DNA from: Viridothelium virens
Lineage: Eukaryota > Ascomycota > Dothideomycetes > Trypetheliales > Trypetheliaceae
Assembly (NCBI GenBank): GCA_010094025.1
Contig: ML991801.1
Span: 1 to 64,000 of the forward strand
DNA: 64,000 nucleotides
Direction of reading: 5' to 3'
The position numbers and the translations under genes were made by a program. Positions 31,658 to 45,302 of this stretch are shown here, in pieces. Positions within the stretch are counted from its first letter, which is position 1; every line of letters starts with the position of its first letter. The notes under the pieces are model-generated. The model saw only the letters and a list, made by a program, of their open reading frames with translations. It made no database searches and had not been told where the DNA came from.

Positions 31658-33563
31658 CTAAGCTGCCTGGGCAGCGCCTCGGCCGCGCGCTCCAACGTTC
31701 GCGCCGCGACCTCTTGGGGCGAAGGCAGGTTTCTGCTGGAAGCCTCCACGCCCACCATCACGAGGACCGTTCCCGCCACGGCCGCCTCTCATGTCGCCTC
31801 TTCCACGGGGAACATATGGGTATGATCCTGGACGTAGACGGCGTTCTTCCACAAAGATACGATCATTGCCAAGGACGTGAGGATTGGCGGCGACAGCGGC
31901 TTGGTAACCGGCAGGAGTGGCAAAATCGACAAAGGCACAATTCTGACTCGAATTAGCATCTCAGAGCATGAAGATGAGGATCAAAAAACTCACTTTCTGT
32001 CGGCTAATGTCAAAGTAAGCTATTTCTCCGTATTTCTCGAGCGTTTTCTTGAGCTCATCGCCATCAACACTCTCGTAGACATTCTTAATGTAAGCGCGTG
32101 AATTTGGTTGTTCGCTTTGGGCCGGCTGAGCCCGGGGTTGCCGCTTGTTGTGTTCATGGTTGACAGACTGCCACTCGTCTTGGGGGCTTCCGGCCGCTGC
32201 TGCCTCGTTGGACGTAGTTTGAGCCGCTGGTCCTGTCGGAGCATTCGTGGTGGAGGGTGGTGCAGGAGGCGTCTGTTTGGCCTGATTTGCAGCTGGAGAC
32301 GGAGTCGGTTGGACAGCCGGGGTGGCTGGCGTAGCGATCCGATTGTTTGCTGCAGCAGCAAGATTGGCCCAAGTCTTGGGGGCAGCTGGAGCAACGTTTG
32401 CCCAAGCCTTGGGTGCTGCTGGCTTTGGCGGAGGGGCAGTGACGACTGGTGGAGCTGTTGAAGCTGGAGGTGGTGAGGCAATTGGAGTCGGCTCGGGAGC
32501 CTTAGGTTTCTCAGCTTCGAATTCTGGAGCTGCCGGAGCTGTTTCGGTGTCTGCTGCAGGATCAGTCTCTTCCGGAACAGCTGGAGCAGCTACAGCTGGG
32601 GCGTCCTCAGTATGCTGAACACTTCCGGCATCCTCAGTATTCGCAGCACCGTTGACAGGGGGATCTGATTCTCCAAGCTCCATGGCATCTTCTTTCAACA
32701 CCTTCTGTTCGAGTTCTCTGTCGACTTGGGCCGCATCGGCCTCCTGAGCAGCTGGATCGTCAGAACTCGTAAGAGTCCTGGGCTCCGTCTCCTCTGTGCT
32801 AGGTTTCGGCTCTTGGATGCCGCTGGGAACGGCTTGGTTTTGCTGTAACTCTTCGCTCTCGCCAGTGCCTTCAAATTCCTCGTCTTCGATTATGTACCTG
32901 AAGATATCATTGAGGACGAAGTAGCCATTCGTTTGCTTGGCAAGTACGAATGTCTGTGTGAATTTTCTGTGTGGAGCGGATTTATTAGAGATTTCGCCAA
33001 TAACTTGGATGACGATATTCTCATCTGAGCTTTGGGAATCGACGTTGGTCACGCGAACTTTACAGTCTTGGATATCGAGTTCTTTTATGCGGTCATTAAT
33101 TGCCTAGAAGCCCACGTTAGCAAGTTGACGGTCGAATTATAGTGGTGATCACTGCACCAACCTTCTGTCCAACGCATACGGGAGCCTTCTCCGCCTCGAC
33201 TCCAGAGACAAATTGTGAACGCTTTTGGTAAAAAAGCTATGCGTTGTCAGCTGGTGTTCCGCGTTCGCATTGTTCGAGGGAGGTGCTACTTACAAAGAGT
33301 TTCTCAGGTTGCCGACTCAAAGTCGTGTAGTACCGCTCGACAAAGTACCAACCAACTTCATCGCTGGGTAGGCCAGCCGAGTTGCTATTTCCGGAAGCTG
33401 TAGTATTTCCTGTAGGTGGGGGAACTTCACCATAACTGGTAGCGGCGGAGGCCGAAGTGGTTGTAACTTGAGGATTGTAACTAAGTTCGGCAGCGCCGTA
33501 AGCCTGTGTCTGTTGCGGGGCGTAATTGCCATTGATAGGCACTGTGGGTTGTTCGGTTGCCAT
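31658..33563 (-). CDS. G3BP-type NTF2-domain and RRM RNA-binding protein
   Basis: Homologue of metazoan G3BP / yeast Bre5 / fission yeast Nxt3, linked to stress-granule assembly and to the Ubp3-type deubiquitinase. Exons are 33563-33294, 33236-33162, 33103-31994 and 31942-31658, giving 579 aa. An NTF2-like domain spans about residues 68-185 ('VGWYFVERYYTTLSRQPEKL', 'FYQKRSQFVSGVEAEK', 'AINDRIKELDIQDCKVRV', 'FVLAKQTNGYFVLNDIFRYI'). A long acidic then Ala/Pro-rich linker follows. The RRM (~452-520) has 'SRAYIKNVYESVDGDELKKT' and the RNP1-like 'NCAFVDF' straddling intron 3. The C-terminus is an Arg/Gly-rich (RGG) tail ('RGRGDMRGGRGGNG'). This domain order is diagnostic. Confidence 0.92.
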
Positions 33564-34877
33564 TATGGATCTTTGAGCGATGGGGGGAATTGTTTAGTCA
33601 GAAGCGGGAGCAGAGGTACTCTTAAGGGGTCTGTGAGTGATTCGTGAATAGGTGATGGGTGAGGAGGTATTTTGGTCTGGAAGGACGAGTGAGCATGAGC
33701 GTTCAGAAGCGAATAGGAGGAGATGCTCACCACGAGGACCAATTCAGGCACGAGCAATGAGAAAATGCGGAGGCTATTACAATAGGCGCGTGTGCTTATT
33801 AGTGTGGTACAAGTGCAAAAGGGTGGCGGAGGCGGATGGAACAGACGCAGTTAAGCAGTGGCTAGTAAGTGAATTGCAGAAGCTATGAGTCGACAGTGGG
33901 GGATGAAGGGAAGGGTCTGGCAGTCGGTGCAGATGGCAATGCTGGTGGAGGGCGCGAAGAGAAAAGTCGAGCACCGCGAGCCTGTCCAGGTGCTGTTCTC
34001 CGTCTGTCGCGGCTCTACTCTAGTCCGACCGGCCGAGCTTCCGTTTTCTGCCATCTCCAGTCTCCAACGACATCTCCACCTCCACCTGCTCGCCCTGCTC
34101 ACGCCGAACCCTAAATAAATAACGCCTCACAGAACCCTCGCCACCTTGTGTAACCTCACTTGCTGTCAACAGCATTTAGTCACTGTCCGATTATTTTGAT
34201 ATTAGTCACGCCGTGTAGGACATAGGCTGAGCACCATTAGATTGCCTTAAGAATATCAAACATTGCATTCCTAACGCTATAAATCTAGAAATTGATTGGC
34301 TCATATCTGTACTGATGCACAAATTCTGTAAAAAGAACAAGTGTCGCTGGGTTGGTCAATTTTCTGATACGTGATTTCTTTGCATGTTCGTCATACCCTT
34401 GAGTTACTGAGTGCCTGAAAGAAATATCAGACACGCGACCTCTCGGATCTACCTTCATAACCCCTCGACCAGCGGGTACTCGATTACGCTTCAGCGAGTC
34501 GTTGGCTCACATTGAAGCACCTGATATGTTGTGCAGGGTATTGATCAAGCTCCAGCGTGGAGTCATCATGGTGATGGCAGCTCCGGCATGACCGAGGAAA
34601 GTCTTTCACTGATCGTTCGAGGGCTTGTAATATACTAGGTTTCAGGGAAAGTAATATTACCACAAACGAGGCTTTGGCGCATGGTCGTACTGAACCTGAG
34701 CGAGCAATGTGTGACGAAGATATAAAATGCACCTCGACTCCTTAACATTTTCTTACTACATCTGCCTTCTTTGAAGACTCCGCTCTTTCGTTAACGAAGC
34801 TTGAAGCCATCACTGTACGTGTCGTACTACAGTCATTCTGCATCTCAACCTTGCTTGTATACCTGCCGGTTGTTGTC
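33564..34877. promoter_or_regulatory. divergent promoter region
   Basis: 1.3-kb spacer between the divergently transcribed G3BP-type gene and the Pro/Gln-rich gene at 34878. It contains pyrimidine-rich stretches near both starts and no recognised coding sequence. Confidence 0.4.
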
Positions 34878-36221
34878 ATGAAGCTCTTTGGTAATCCTCA
34901 AGCCGGAAAGAAAAGAAATCCGGGTGGTCAAAGTAGACCAAGCGCCAACCAGAGTTCAACAGGTCAGGAGAGTGGTCGACAGCGCACAGGTAATCTGCCA
35001 AAGTAGTCGCAATTCGCTAATATAAATTAACAAGAAGTAGGTCCAACTGGTCCGCACGGATTTCCGACAGACCAGAAGTACAACCCATCGGCACATCAGC
35101 AACAGATTCCAGACGCGCCGCCTCCAGGCTATGCGGAAATCGATATGCCGCATTCCACATCCTATAATCCTAGAGCTGAATCCTCTCGCCAAGCCAGCGC
35201 AGTTCAGAGACCGCGGCCTGGCATCCAGAGCTCCATGTCTCCCCCCATGCAACCTGCACAGCAAGGTGTTCCTCAGCAGTACGGAGGCAACACAATGCCG
35301 CAGCAAATGCAGCCTCAACGACAGCGTGGCGTCCCCCAGCAGCTTGGAAGTCCTGGATTTGGCGGGAAAACTCCAGCTGGCCCATCGACGCCTCGACCTC
35401 AGGGCGGACGACGAGGACCACCATCTTCCGTTGCCCCCTCGGAACCGGCATCCCAAATGGGAAGGCCAAGCCACAACACCGAGGAAGACGACGACGTAGA
35501 CTTCGAGTACCCATACCAAGAAGCCCAGGTCGAGGGCGGTCCCAACATGCAGCAAACCGGTATTCCCCAAGCTGGCACCCAACCTATGGTCCCCTACCAA
35601 AATCCCGCTCAGATGGCTCAGATACCGCAGCAGGGCCAGAGCATGGCAGCCACCTCGACCACGCAAATGATGCCCCCAGGCCAGCAACAACTCGGCATGA
35701 ACATCCCCCAACAATCCCAACTACCCAGCATCCTCCAGATCGGCGTCCCAATGCCCTACGCCGTCCCCACCCCCATGCCCATCCCCGTGCCCATCCCCGT
35801 CTCCACCGGCCCCTCCCTCCTAATCGACACGCGCCCCCCTCCGCTCCACCTCCACTCCAGCCGACGCATCCTGCTCCCCCGCCTCCGCCGCCTGATCTCG
35901 CTCTACCACTCGCCCCTGACGCCAGACCTGCCACCCTGCATCGAAGCCGCGCTGCCGCACGAGATCGAGCTGCTGTGCGAAGCCGGCGAGATCCACGACC
36001 ACGACCCGTTTGCGCTGACGGGGCCGGAGCGGCGGTATCTGTGGGAGAGGGTCGGAGAGGTGACGGCGTTGGTGAAGTGGGGCCCGGAGTGGGGGGTTGA
36101 TTATGGTTGGCTGGGGACGGCGGAGGGACCGCAGGGAATGGTGGGGTGGGAGGTGGGTGAGGTGAGGGGGTGGTGGGGGGGATTGAGAGGACGGCCGATG
36201 GTGGAGGTTACGGGGTTGTGA
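34878..36221 (+). CDS. Pro/Gln-rich hypothetical protein with C-terminal globular domain
   Basis: Exons are 34878-34989 and 35041-36221 (intron 51 nt, GTAATC...TAG), giving 430 aa. Exon 1 supplies 'MKLFGNPQAGKKRNPGG' and joins in phase to 'PTGPHGFPTDQKYNPS'. Residues ~40-270 are rich in Pro, Gln, Ser and Met, likely disordered, ending in a 'PMPIPVPIPV' repeat. The last ~150 residues look folded: 'RRILLPRLRRLISLYHSPLT', 'ALPHEIELLCEAGEIHD', 'FALTGPERRYLWERVGEVTA', 'VKWGPEWGVDYGWLG'. I do not recognise a named family. The second half of exon 2 is very C-rich at third positions, unlike the first half. The G/T-rich end just before the stop could be poorly conserved. Confidence 0.6.
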
Positions 36222-37421
36222 TGAGTAGATAGAGAGAGAGGGAGGGAGAGAGGGAGGGTGGGAGGGAGGGAGAGAGTGGAGGGGTGAGGGTTGGGGCGAG
36301 AGTAATGATGCTGGCTTCTTTTTGGCTTTGGTAGAGATGCTGCGTCGGAGATGGCAGGTGGTAATCCGGCTTTCAGAGGAGGGTCCTGTTGTGGGCGGAT
36401 GGGCAACAAACGGCATGACAGTTGCGTGAGACTGACCTTATGTGGCGAAACACATTCATGCTCCTTAGTTTGGAGAGAATGGCTTCGTCTAACGTTTTGG
36501 ATAATATTACCCCAACAATCACCAGATTATAAGCAAGAGTCTGTTCAGTTGAATTGTTCCAGTACTGATGTCTCTCACTTATCGATTGTTCGAAGACATC
36601 ATAGGGCTCGTAAGTGATTGAAGCGTGGGCATCGTGCCCACATAAATCATCGCATTTGCAGCGATCACTTTCAGCCGGCGGAGGTGTCGCAATGGTGGGC
36701 TACCTCTTTCAGAGTTTCCATCGAAAAGCCTTCTCAGTCTTATTACATCATTTGGAACGCTGTGGAGGGCAGTGGTCTGTCATATTTGAACCGTATCTAA
36801 TGAAGGAGTAACACTGCCACAGGCGCACAAACAACAACAATCCATATGGGAGAAAAAGTAAGAGAGAAAAAAGAAAAGGAGAGAATCAATCCGAGGAATG
36901 GCTTCACGCACAGTTTTCTGCTTCGCCTGATTTTTGAAGGACCCACACCCAGTCTGTATCTCGACATGCCGCCAGGAGCCAATGTAAAGCGTTCGCGTAT
37001 CAGTCTCGGGTCCCGTAAACCATCGCCACCCGAGGACAAGCCACAACAGCAAATGTCATCATACAGTATGGAAAAAGGCCCCATCTAACCATGCTATTTC
37101 CTGCCCCCCTCCTTGCCTATCATCCGCCAATTCGCCAAGTATGTGAGTCTTCGAGAGTTGTCGGTAAAAAGACGGCCGCCGCGCGCATAACATTGATGTT
37201 CGATGAGCAAAACAACAGAGGGTAATTGACATTCGACCGAGTCGATTGTTGTAGAGGTTCCGGGAAGAACACAAGCGGAACGATGTCGATTGGATTCGGA
37301 AGCCAAAACCAGTCAACATGCGCGAGCAAGGGGGGACAGCTCTCGAGACGAAGGGGGGGAAATCTATCTGGATCGGCCGAACCTGCTGCACAAGGGATAA
37401 ACGTTGGCATCTGTCTTCACT
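36222..37421. other. intergenic; purine-rich tract at 36230-36300
   Basis: Immediately after the upstream stop lies a ~70-base purine tract on the plus strand made of GAGAGA and GGGAGG units, a simple repeat. The remaining kilobase shows no gene and is shared 3' flank with protein phosphatase 1. Confidence 0.5.
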
Positions 37422-38696
<1,275 letters not shown>

Positions 38697-40348
38697 TTCC
38701 GGCGTCCACTTATTCTTGTTGGGTTTTTTGCAGTTTTAGAGGCGGCTTCTCGCCAAAAAGGCCCAAAGGGCGGGCGGCGGATTGGATGAAGACCGTGGAG
38801 GGTACTGTATAGAAATAGTTAGCTGCGGCGTAAGGCGTGAAGGATTAAGACCGGTGCCTTCCTGATGAATACGTACCAAGTCAAACCGTGAGGCTGAAAG
38901 TAATTCGAATTGATTTCCCTGTATTTCCGCCCAGCCCTTATTGTGGTACTGTTGCGTGGCCCCCTAACGTAGAAACGAATTGCAGGGAGGAAAACCCCTC
39001 AAGACGCAGAGGCACAAGTGGATCACGCGACTCAGACTAGGGCGTAGATGATATTGGAAGAAATGTGTACAGTTGACCGAAATGTAGCCAGCAAGAATAG
39101 GCTGCTTGGTGAGCGGCGGTAGTTGTGGATCGAGGGGTTGTGGTAATGTTGATGTACGTGGTCAGGACGTTCGAGACGGCGTGGGAAAGCTCTGTTCGCC
39201 CCCGAGGCAAGCACAGGGGAGGCTTAAGAGGCTGAAGGAAGTCTTGGAGTACAGCAGACGGGATTTGAGGGCAAGAGAAGCAGAATTCTGGAGATTCGGT
39301 TGAGGGCCAGACGAGATCGACGCAGGCTGATGGGTCGAGGTGGTGCCGGCGAAGATTTGTTTCAGCGTGAACGACAGCGACCAGGCCCGCCCGTTGGTTC
39401 AGGCCCGATTCGGAAGCGCGCGATTGAGTGTCCTGCAGCAGGAATGCGCGTCGTCAACTCTACCCAATAACACCTCTACCCACCGATTACTGTTGATGAA
39501 GCCTGGTCCACAAATGCTGAAATGGTGTCATAGATCGGTGAAGACAGCATCAGCTTCCCCAGGCCTTGGTCAATGACTGCCCTCGATGCGGTGTCCTAAT
39601 TGATGAAAAGGGTTGTTCCTCCCCAAGAAGAAAACGATTATTCTACAAATCGTACCAAGCTCTGAAATGCCATCAAAAAACCTTTATGATCCGAATGCTG
39701 TGCTTGCCTTTTCGAAGAATGAGCAGGTCCCACCAGCCGTAGACGCGAGGCTCAAGGCAAAAACGACACCACGTGGCAGGCATGAGTTTTTGGACGCGTC
39801 TCGTGCTCGCCTCGTGCCTTGTGAACTCCGGAGATCTCAGCTAAAATGTCTCTTGCATCGTTACACAGCCTGGACTACTAGTATGGGCCGCATTTGTAAA
39901 TTTCAGCTTTGATAGTCTGAGGGAAAGCCAATGCGCAGATGCTCAGCTGTTCTTTTAGCTACATAACCTTCATGATTAGAATGAGATATGACAAGAAGTC
40001 CGGTGTATGAAATACTCAAAAAATGAAAATCAACGCCAGATATATGCACACATCACCCGCCGCCAGCCGCTAGCCGTCTAGTTAGTATAACTTGATATCA
40101 AGAGGGAAAAAAGCCGCCAAGATAAAAAAAGGGGTATTTTCAGAAGTGTACTGGAAAGAACAAAAATTTTTGTACAGAGAAAAGAAAATCAAACCAAGCA
40201 CCCCGCAAGCTATGCATACATGAATGTCATACGTAAAGGTTCTCAGCAACAAGACCCTCCAACACCAGCCCAATTCCTGTCTGGCAGGCAGGGAATCGGG
40301 TACACTTTTCCTTCATTCGCACAGATTCGAAGGGCTCTCACAGCAATT
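38697..40348. promoter_or_regulatory. upstream region of PP1
   Basis: 1.65 kb with no supported gene. It should hold the PP1 promoter and the 3' UTR of the LRR gene. Homopurine/A-rich runs near 40100-40200 may be part of that 3' UTR. Confidence 0.4.
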
Positions 40349-42703
40349 TCAAGTTCTGGTTCCAGATGTTATCCCTTGGCTCATACTCCTGCCCTCTTGG
40401 TGGGGCTTGTATGCTGGCGGACTAACGTCCTTTTCCGGGAACTGACCAGAAGGCTTTTGACCAGCCCAGCCATCATCGCCGAGAGCGCTAAGCCACGTGT
40501 TGCCAAGGTCATTTCGGAGAGCCTCGATTTTCCTTCGGTAAGCTTCTCCCGTCAAAGTAGAGTTCACGTATTCTTCTCTGCCAGCTTCAGTGGACCCATT
40601 CGTCATGGGAATACTCAGCCTCGCAGTATTAGAGCCGTCGAATGATGGCAGATCCGATTGCTCTCTGTGTCCCCCTTGGTACTGCGCCATAGTGTTTTGA
40701 CCGGGAGAGTTATGGACATGATCCCTGGCAATCTCGTCTAATGCACCTTCCGGGGATCCGACAGATTCAGAATGGGACCTTTGCCAGCTCTCAGTTGTGG
40801 ATAGTTCGACGAGTCTCTTCTTGGGAGCTTTGCGCCGCCGCTGCGTGCCTGGACTGTACCCTTCAGTGATATTGGCGGGCTCCGTCCTCGACGAAGGATC
40901 TTTAGCTGTAATTTTGCTGTAATCCAGAGCCTGTCTCTTTGGTTGCGGCGAGGCTGGGGACGTGTCCTCCTCTTGTGGAGGTTTTACAACTGGGATGACT
41001 GTTCGTTCAGGAGCACGATCTACAAGTTGCTTGCGTTCTGTGTAGCTGGGTCCGGTCGTGTCAATCAAGATATCTTCGGTATAGCCAGGCATCTTCCGAA
41101 ATAGATTGAAAATGGTGACCCTGAAATTGCTATGTGTCTTGGTGAATGGGTTTCTCGACACGTAGATCTCCCGGATATTTGGTAACGACGTTACGCGCGC
41201 TAGCTCGTCAGGATCGGTGATCTTATTGTCTCTCAGATCCAGTCTTTCAAGCGCAAGCAAACCTTCGATGCCAGCTATTGACGCAAGTCGATTGGCGCGT
41301 AAGTTGAGCGTGGTGATAGCAGGCAATGGGCTTCTCGTAAGAGAGTGCAAAGAACTTATCATACAATTGGAGAGATTCAGTGCCCTTAGAGATGTCAAGG
41401 ATGCCAAGCTATCGGGGACCTCCCCAAAATGATTGGAGGAAAGGTCAAAGGATTGCAACGTATTGCACATGGGCCAAAGACTTAATGCGGAGAGTGTAGT
41501 CAAACCGTTATCTGCCAGACTAAGGTGCCGCAGAAATCGCCATTTACTTGCAGGGAGGGCGTTGAGTACAAGATTTGTTGAGCTTGAACGTGGGGTGGTT
41601 GCCCTGCTGGAGCCGGAGCTCCCAGATTCTCGTCTTATTTTAGAAGAACTACCAAGCGGACTATTCGCAGACCCATGTCTTGAGCTAGCTGGTCGGTGTG
41701 GGGAATGACTCTTTTGCCGTTGGCGAGCTGTCGGCTTTGTAGCATGTGAGCCTAACGAACCTGAGCGCATCAGTTGGACCCCTCTTGGGCTTCCAAGGGT
41801 AACTCGTCTATCAGGAGTCAAAGGTGACTCCGGTGAGTACGCCGATGTCGCGGAGTCTGGAGGCTTGAATGAAGGGCTTGGAGCGGGCCAAGGCAGCGTT
41901 GCTGAGGACGGAGATTTAGCTGAACGCCGTCTCCTCCGATCCATGTCATCCAAGACTATATTCGATAGAATATCTGCTGGATCGTCGACAGAGCCTCTTT
42001 TGATGGTCAAACTGCGAAGCTGTTCTGCTAGCTTATCCCAGCCAAAGAATTGACGAAAGTCCAGATCGCATATCTCAAGCGAACCTAGATTCTTGAAAGC
42101 ATAGAGCGGAACCGCTGAATCGAATGGGAATTCTTCATAGCCGGCAATTAGACGAGCCTTGTTATCAGGGCCGACTCGCAGGCAAGGAATTTTTGTAAAT
42201 GCTGAGTAGAGGTATTTAAGGTCCTCTTGCAATGCTAGCTTTTGCTTCTCAAGCTTAGCATTCGAATCGGAGGAGAGCCCTAGGTTAGACCAGAGAGCGG
42301 ACATGCCAGACATAACACTGCGGATACTGGAGATTGAATGTATGGAATCTCGATCTGAAGTCCCCTTCGACTTGTGTACCGAACCTAAGAACGAGACGTA
42401 ATTTGCGGGTCCAAGGTCTGCATGGATGTTTTCCAATCTCACGTTCATTGGTCCAACCGAAATGTTCATCTCTTCGAATCGAGAGAGCAGGTAGTACAGA
42501 TGATGTGGCGTGAGAGTCATCTTCGCTGGCTTAACGTGCTGAGAGGAGAAACCGAAGGCAGCAAGGCTGCTGGATCCCGATAAGGACGATGCATGCTTGG
42601 AGGGTTGTTTTTGAAGATGCAGTGCATTTGCCAAGGCTTTTTCATGGGTGCGAACAAAGTATGCGAGGTTCTTCACGAAAGCTTGTCCATCCTCTGTATT
42701 CAT
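40349..42703 (-). CDS. leucine-rich repeat protein, intronless
   Basis: A single 784-aa reading frame from an ATG. An N-terminal ~230 residues are helical ('GQAFVKNLAYFVRTHEKALA', 'HHLYYLLSRFEEMNISVGP', 'YSAFTKIPCLRVGP'), ending in a first Leu-rich unit 'LGSLEICDLDFRQFFGWDKL'. A Ser/Pro/Arg-rich linker (~265-390) follows, then about five SDS22-like LRRs: 'LRHLSLADNGLTTLSAL', 'LQSFDLSSNHFGEVPDSLAS', 'LRALNLSNCMISSLHSL', 'ITTLNLRANRLASIAGIEGL', 'LERLDLRDNKITDPDEL', closed by 'NIREIYVSRNPFTKTHSNFR'. The layout resembles the LKB1-interacting (STK11IP) LRR group. I infer a scaffold role and cannot name the partner. The C-terminal ~220 residues look disordered. Confidence 0.88.
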   Translation of the reverse strand: MNTEDGQAFVKNLAYFVRTHEKALANALHLQKQPSKHASSLSGSSSLAAFGFSSQHVKPAKMTLTPHHLYYLLSRFEEMNISVGPMNVRLENIHADLGPANYVSFLGSVHKSKGTSDRDSIHSISSIRSVMSGMSALWSNLGLSSDSNAKLEKQKLALQEDLKYLYSAFTKIPCLRVGPDNKARLIAGYEEFPFDSAVPLYAFKNLGSLEICDLDFRQFFGWDKLAEQLRSLTIKRGSVDDPADILSNIVLDDMDRRRRRSAKSPSSATLPWPAPSPSFKPPDSATSAYSPESPLTPDRRVTLGSPRGVQLMRSGSLGSHATKPTARQRQKSHSPHRPASSRHGSANSPLGSSSKIRRESGSSGSSRATTPRSSSTNLVLNALPASKWRFLRHLSLADNGLTTLSALSLWPMCNTLQSFDLSSNHFGEVPDSLASLTSLRALNLSNCMISSLHSLTRSPLPAITTLNLRANRLASIAGIEGLLALERLDLRDNKITDPDELARVTSLPNIREIYVSRNPFTKTHSNFRVTIFNLFRKMPGYTEDILIDTTGPSYTERKQLVDRAPERTVIPVVKPPQEEDTSPASPQPKRQALDYSKITAKDPSSRTEPANITEGYSPGTQRRRKAPKKRLVELSTTESWQRSHSESVGSPEGALDEIARDHVHNSPGQNTMAQYQGGHREQSDLPSFDGSNTARLSIPMTNGSTEAGREEYVNSTLTGEAYRRKIEALRNDLGNTWLSALGDDGWAGQKPSGQFPEKDVSPPAYKPHQEGRSMSQGITSGTRT

Positions 42704-45302
42704 ATTTTCACTGTCTCCTGTTGTAATGCATCTGCCACTATTGTTGTGCCGCTTTGAATCGTCTAGATACCGAAAAGCAGGTGAGGATAGTGATGAAAAC
42801 CCTTGATCGAAAGGCTTATCCTGTGAAAGAGCAGACTTTGGGGTCAGAAGAGTTTTTCACGGTCACTTCGAGTAATGCTCACCAAAAATATAGAATCAAC
42901 ATGAACCAGAGTATCAACAAAAGAGGAAGGCGTCACGCGCGAAAATTAGAAAATTCCCAAACGATACAAGGCCGCCCGCGTAGTCACTGTTGAAGTGCTG
43001 GAGGTGGTTGGAAGGTGAAAAGCAATGAGGCCAGAATTTCTGCAGAGGGTGAATTTGACGGGGTCCACTCGTGGTAAGTGGTAGCGTCTCGACGGGAAGA
43101 CTTCACAGGGTCATCTGCAGGTTGCGCACTCGTGCAGGCAGCTGGATAACCTAGCGGTCACTCTAGCGCTATGCGGGATTGGGCGTTTGAGACGTTTATG
43201 TAGGGATCCAAATGACGACTGTGTGAGAGGACTTCTTGTGCGAGCTGAGTGAAGACGCCGTTCCGGTGTTCCGCTCTGTCAAGTTCGATAGCCCGCAAAC
43301 GTGTTTACACGATGAGGCCAGAGGTGGGATGGCAACCGCCTAGCGCTGGCGGAGTGAGTGCACGGAGGCGGTTGGAGGGGTTTACCATCTACGAAGGACT
43401 ATCCTCCATCGTCCAGGGCTGGGCGGTAGCTTAGCTTTCTTGGCGTCCAGGGTCCTCATTTTGAATGCAGCTCTTAGGCCCTCTCCTGCTATTCCTGCTA
43501 GCCTCGACGGCGCACCCCTTGCACCCTCGTATGCGGACAATCAAGTTAACCTCTGTCGACTGCTGCCAATAGGCGGGACGGCTTGCCCATTTGGTCTCTT
43601 GTGCGCTTACCTTGGCCAATCATCTGCCCACCGTGGCCATCCAACCGACCACACGCCAAAACTTCAGAGATTGGTTCTCATCTTACAACGCGCACCACCT
43701 ATCAGCGCCTTTTGTTAGCGTACCACCACTCCTGCCCTGATGACCGACATTCTGCATTTGTTGCGGAAGTGCTAGCTCATGACTGCTGTGACAGTCTCGA
43801 GGCATGCCTCTTTGGCGTAGATCGCTGAGGTCAGAAGCGGTCAGGTGGGCAACACTGCCAGGGCAAACTCCCATGACGAGCTTCCGAGCGTCCTAGAGGG
43901 GCTTGTCACAGGTACATACAGCTCTCTTGTCGCACCGCCTTTGGAGATCTTCATCTTGCCCGTACGGAGTCTATGACTAGCCTGAAACTGCGTCGAGGCG
44001 GAGAGCTCAAGACGCGTACCCTTCGTCTCAGGCCAAGTCTTCCCGCCAAAACTGTATTGTAGAGACGCGCAATGAACTTTGAGCCTGAGACTTCTTGGAC
44101 GTGAACTCTTGATTCAATTCGTCTTGGCAATCACATGGGAAGGAGTCAGACCAAGAGCTCCTGCATCTGACCAATACCCTCCATCGCCTCCATCCCGCAC
44201 TATGGGGTGCTCATTATGCACTATCCCACCATGCAGCCACGCTTACATCTGTATGATGTGCGCGATGATGCATAGCCCAACAGCTTACCTGTAGCTCGAT
44301 TTTTGCAACAAGACTCAGTCGCATCTTGCAGCGGCTACCGCGCTCACCAACCACTGAAAGCAGTGCACTCACGACAGGGCCTTCGTTCGTGGCCTCTGAC
44401 AGCGAATCACCACGCTATAGCACCCGAAGTATCTTGAAGATGCTGCAACACAGAAACGGGATTGCGTCAAGCTCACGACAGTACTGCTGCGGGTTCCCAC
44501 ACAGCGTGGACTCGGTCTTGACTCCGGGCTGTGAAAGAGACAGGCTCATCCGCAATTTACCTGCAACTAGGTAATCTCATCAAAACCCTATCCATCTTCT
44601 GCATGACCGCGTTTGCTATACTGTTAATATCGACTACAATTACGGTTGTCGAGCATGCAATTCCTTGACAAAGTAACCCCTGAAGACGAATGGTCCAGAA
44701 TAATCGTGAGATCTGCTCCTCAAGCACACCGCCTATGATTGCACCTCAGCATTCTGCTTCCAATTGCGAAATATCCTCAGCCGCTCCTTTCACGGAGTGG
44801 CAAGATAGACTGGAGGTCAGCAAATTCGCCAGTGGCTTGGCTCGAAGGCTCGCGTTCGCGGCCGCTTGGCGCTGTCGCTCACGCGGAGAAAATTACCAAG
44901 GGGTGGATGGGTGGGTGGGGTGGTGAGAGAGATAGCGAGAGAGAGCGAGGAAACCGCCCACCAGAAGCGTAAAATACCCCACCTTCCCGAATGGCGAAGA
45001 GATGCCAACATGCAGCTGGGAGAGGTGGGGAAAGAGGTGCAGAAGCGAAAGGCAGGGACGTGGGAGGATTTGTGAACTACGGACTACTAGCGCTTCAGGG
45101 TCGGGGCGGTGAAGACCGAGCCGAAGAGTCGGCCAAGGGTCCGGGAGCCGCTTTGCATGGGCCACTATCGCGAGAATTTGAAACGAAAGGATTAGATAAG
45201 CGTCCCGGTGGTTTCATTTGCTCTGATATCAATAATTTCTCGTAGGAACTTTCGTAGGAACAGGTCGCCTCAGAGCAAAGCTCTAGATATCCCAGTAGTG
45301 CT
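42704..45302. other. 2.6-kb intergenic region, no supported gene
   Basis: Promoter side of the LRR gene on the left and 3' flank of the LRH-repeat gene on the right. Frames of 60-92 codons occur on both strands without motifs or convincing splice partners. A long leader, a non-coding transcript or a poorly conserved gene could hide here, but nothing in the sequence supports one. Confidence 0.4.

Noticed and set aside
42704-45302. Possible undetected gene in the 2.6-kb spacer
   Set aside because: Several 60-90 codon frames were read on both strands; none joined through credible splice sites or showed a family motif.
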